From the NCBI RefSeq assembly GCF_037975245.1, contig NC_092577.1:35520898-35580897 (forward strand): a stretch of 60,000 bases of DNA. Reading direction: 5' to 3'. Positions 57,546 to 60,000 of this stretch are shown here, one piece after another. The translations under genes were made by a program, and so were the position numbers. Positions within the stretch are counted from its first letter, which is position 1. Every line of letters starts with the position of its first letter. The notes under the pieces are model-generated. The model saw nothing but the letters and a program-made list of their open reading frames with translations, was not told where the DNA came from and searched no databases. The DNA is from Apostichopus japonicus (taxonomy: Eukaryota; Echinodermata; Holothuroidea; Aspidochirotida; Stichopodidae).

Positions 57546-57563
57546 CAATTTAAGTTTTCAGTG

Positions 57564-59269
57564 CACAAGATATGTATACCTGTAAATCGTGTACGTTTAT
57601 ACAGTTACTGTTTCAAGTAAAAATCCAGTATAATAAATACATAGAAGTACATATTTATAAATATTCTATATCACAGTCACATATACCACTAAAAGTATCA
57701 AATTTGATCAAACTGCAAACAATGTGCGTTCCGATATTTTTCCAACGAAAATATCGAGGCTGGTTGGCGGATAATTATCTTTCAACAAACCCCTTTTTTT
57801 TATCATTTAAGAGACACGTGTCAGTGTACTTGTTCAGTTGTTCGTTATAATTTACTTCGGGCGGCCAGAACGGTGTCTCCCAGTTTATTACAACTATTCC
57901 ATCCATAGTAAAAACGGTTCATACCATAATTAGAAAACTGGAAGCCTTCAACGTTTTCTTTTATGATGTCGTTCCCATCGGAATATTTTTTAATTATAAA
58001 TATCCAGTGAGTTGTGATAACACGAAATCTCTCTCGTGATTTGCTTTTTGTTATCTAACAATGGGAAGATATTGAATCAATTATCTCTTAAAAAGTCCCA
58101 AGATGATATCAAAAATTTCAATGGATCGTGAAAGTGAGAAATTGAATTGATTTTTGTTGTTATGGGGGTTACTTTCAAGTGACCCATATATGTGATCTCG
58201 GGATACATAACATCATCAGCTATCTACCGGTTTGTTTAAGAGGATGAAGGTTTTGAATGCTATGAATGTTATAAATGCTATGAATGCTATAAATGCTATG
58301 AATGCTATTTTATAATTCAGGAATATTAAAAGTACAAACAAGAGAGTCCTACTAACGTTAATACAGCTATTTAAGATTTTCAATGTATTCAACTTTAATA
58401 TATGTGATTTAATATATGTGATAAGTGATTTATGTCAATTTTATCACTTTAGTTATGTCAAAAACGCAGTGTTTGTATTACGCGCCGGTACTTTCTTGCC
58501 GTACGAGCAAAGCGCCACCAGTTGGATGAATGGCTTCAGTATATGTCACATGACGTCATTCTCCCTCTTCAATTTCTATGGTACAATCGCACTAAACTCG
58601 TTGTATACTGCACAATCTATTAAAACCTACATTTTAAGCAAAGCATGCACACACCTGCCAGTAGTAATAATGTTATTGACAGACTGCGGGCCACATAGAC
58701 CTTTTACACGTGGTGTGACGTCATGTTATACAACTCACAAACATAATTGTAGATGAGGACAAGGTTCGTGTTTAAGAACGTACAATGTCTTAACCATTCA
58801 ACAGCTGAAGGGGTACTTTGGACTAGCGAACAGGTTGTTCGCGATACTAAACATGGAAAAGTATACATTAGCCACTTCATCAGAGCAACGCAGCAGCCAT
58901 GGCGATAACAAAAATATAACTGTATAATTTATAGCGCCGTCTCGGCACATAAACGGCAGCGTAATAGGAGGCCCACCTCTATTTGCATTATGCCGTTCTG
59001 ATTAATACAATGCTTTTGCCCTTACAGGGTATTGCTGAAAATATTTATTAAATGGAGATTAGCAACACGAGCTCGGAATACTGAAAGTATTTAGGGGGCC
59101 TTACCACGGTAGACTTACGCAGCCTTTTTAAATATAACTATAGTGCAGTATGTGGGAGCTAAATACTAACGCTTATACATGTATTAGTATTTTATTAATT
59201 AGTTTTATTATATATATACATATATTTTAATATATATATATATATATACTATATATAACATGTACGTAC
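57564..59269. other. Intergenic or intronic DNA before the zinc-finger exon
   Basis: No supported gene. It holds a 9/18-bp minisatellite at 58253-58312 (ATGAATGCTATAAATGCT), and a (TA)n run at 59210-59250 that lies in the intron just downstream of the zinc-finger exon donor. A 112-codon open frame at 58418-58756 has no recognisable domain. Confidence 0.6.
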
Positions 59270-59564
59270 CTGCAGTATGCGTTGTCACGTGAATCTTCAG
59301 CTCGTATGCCTGCCTGAAGCTTTTCCCACATCTGGTGCACACGTGCGCTTTGTCTCGGTTGTGTGTGCGTCTCACGTGACTGTCGTGCGCCGCGTGCGAG
59401 GCGAAGGCTTTTCCACAATGTCTACACTTAAAGGGTCTTTCTCCACTGTGTTGTCGTATGTGTGTGCGAAGGATGCTGGAAGCCGTAAATGCTTTACCAC
59501 AATATACACATTTATATGGTCGCTCCCCTGTATGAACACGTAGGTGTTTATTCAGACTGGAAGA
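59270..59564 (-). CDS. Internal exon of a C2H2 zinc-finger protein
   Basis: This is the only convincing host coding exon in the window. On the minus strand it follows a pyrimidine-rich acceptor (ctctatttctccctacag) and ends at a strong donor (CTGCAG|GTACGT). The exon is 295 bp, enters in phase 0 and leaves after the first base of a codon. It encodes the C-terminal half of one finger (SSSLNKHLRVH), then three full fingers: CVYCGKAFTASSILRTHIRQH in two-Cys two-His spacing, CRHCGKAF with an HVRRTH end, and CTRCGKSF with an HVTTH end. The linkers are TGERPYK, SGERPFK and a non-canonical NRDKAHV. The missing Cys pair of the first finger must lie in an upstream exon beyond 59565, so a finger is split by the intron. 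Tandem C2H2 fingers with TGERP linkers normally bind DNA in the nucleus as transcription regulators. I cannot assign an orthologue. The open frame runs on past the donor into (TA)n sequence, which is intron. Confidence 0.9.
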
Positions 59565-59760
59565 CTGTAGGGAGAAATAGAGACAACTTGGAACAGAAGT
59601 GAATAATTTTGTTCTGTAAGCCAAAGACAGAACATGGCAATGAAAAACTGTTTTTTGTTTACATTACTTCTGCATGCCAAGTCCCATCATATTTCATATT
59701 TATGAATATTCATAACTATACTGATATAAACAACAACCAGTTGGGACAACTTCCTAGTAC

Positions 59761-60000
59761 TAATACCACTCTATACTATCCATCATCATGCTTAAAAACA
59801 CTAGTACTGACAGTTCCTAACCTTTATCTGATTCTAATGCTAATACCACTCTATACTGCCCTCCATCAGCATGCTTTAAAGCACCAGTACTGACAATACA
59901 AACAGTTCCTAACCTTTATCTGATTCTAATGCTAATAACACTCTATACTGTCCTCTTTCATCATGCTTAAAAGCACCAGTACTGACAGTACAAACAGTTC
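59761..60000. repeat. 92-bp tandem repeat, cut by the window end
   Basis: The segment beginning CAGTTCCTAACC recurs at 59811, 59903 and 59995, giving a 92-bp period. Each unit carries TAATAC/ACACTCTATACTG and CATGCTTAAAAGCACCAGTACTGAC. The array continues past the window edge. It lies in the intron upstream of the zinc-finger exon. Confidence 0.85.

Larger units (their letters stand above)
52770..57563. mobile_element. 4.8-kb CACTA/EnSpm-like DNA transposon, probably non-autonomous
   Basis: The left end reads CACTGAAAAAATAAAC and the right end, read on the other strand, CACTGAAAACTTAAAT, so the termini form an imperfect inverted repeat of about 15 bp starting CACTG. The flanking dinucleotide CA occurs on both sides, compatible with a 2-bp target duplication; a 4-bp GCAC duplication is possible if the ends are drawn one base further in. 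Both subterminal regions are packed with GACTAA/TTAGTC motifs in both orientations, a hallmark of the CACTA (EnSpm) superfamily. No transposase domain is recognisable inside. The interior instead has possible exons (54661 and 56801) around a 1.5-kb satellite foldback. The superfamily call rests on termini and subterminal repeats only. Confidence 0.6.

Overview
This window reads as non-coding, repeat-rich DNA from the nuclear genome of an animal, most likely a marine invertebrate. I lean towards an echinoderm such as a sea cucumber, but this is inference. The pointers are AT-rich sequence, long (TA)n, (TCA)n and (TAA)n microsatellites, many poly-G/poly-C tracts, TAGGCCTA/TAACGTTA-rich stretches, LINE and Penelope-like relics, hAT, CACTA-like and MITE insertions, a tRNA-derived SINE, and a spliced C2H2 zinc-finger exon. 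Nothing looks prokaryotic: there are no operons, Shine-Dalgarno sites, rRNA genes or CRISPR arrays. Most open frames are chance frames or translations of simple repeats.

Region by region. 0-10 kb: intergenic DNA with a Penelope-like retroelement relic (about 4.69-5.65 kb: tandem 268-bp pseudo-LTRs, RT and GIY-YIG remnants, hammerhead-like cores) and several (TA)n blocks. 10-29 kb: mostly featureless DNA with microsatellites and a higher-order 153/307-bp tandem array at 17.5-18.35 kb. 29.7-30.2 kb: a 434-bp MITE with a 6-bp target duplication, filled with an ACGCGT-containing minisatellite. 31.8-32.1 kb: two tiny palindromic insertions, one of them in only one copy of a local tandem duplication. 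33.8-37.4 kb: tandem duplications, a 13/14-bp minisatellite, a LINE reverse-transcriptase tail and a 71-copy (TCA)n tract. 39.7 kb: a tRNA-SINE.

43.3-57.6 kb is a cluster of DNA transposons. It holds a hAT-like element with a related hAT nested inside it (43.5-44.6 kb), a 4.35-kb terminal-inverted-repeat element with a 4-bp duplication and a Rex1/CR1-like LINE relic inside (44.8-49.1 kb), a 373-bp hAT MITE (50.2-50.5 kb), and a 4.8-kb CACTA-like element with subterminal TTAGTCGG repeats (52.8-57.6 kb). The CACTA-like element encloses a 1.5-kb foldback built from about 150-bp satellite units.

The only confident protein-coding sequence is a 295-bp C2H2 zinc-finger exon on the minus strand near the right end (59270-59564).

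The most unusual observation is a set of four dispersed 20-30-bp palindromes (CAKGGAG...CTGG or ATGG ends). Each is flanked by a perfect 6-bp direct repeat, and for one the empty site can be read in a neighbouring tandem copy. They look like extremely small mobile insertions or collapsed transposon ends.
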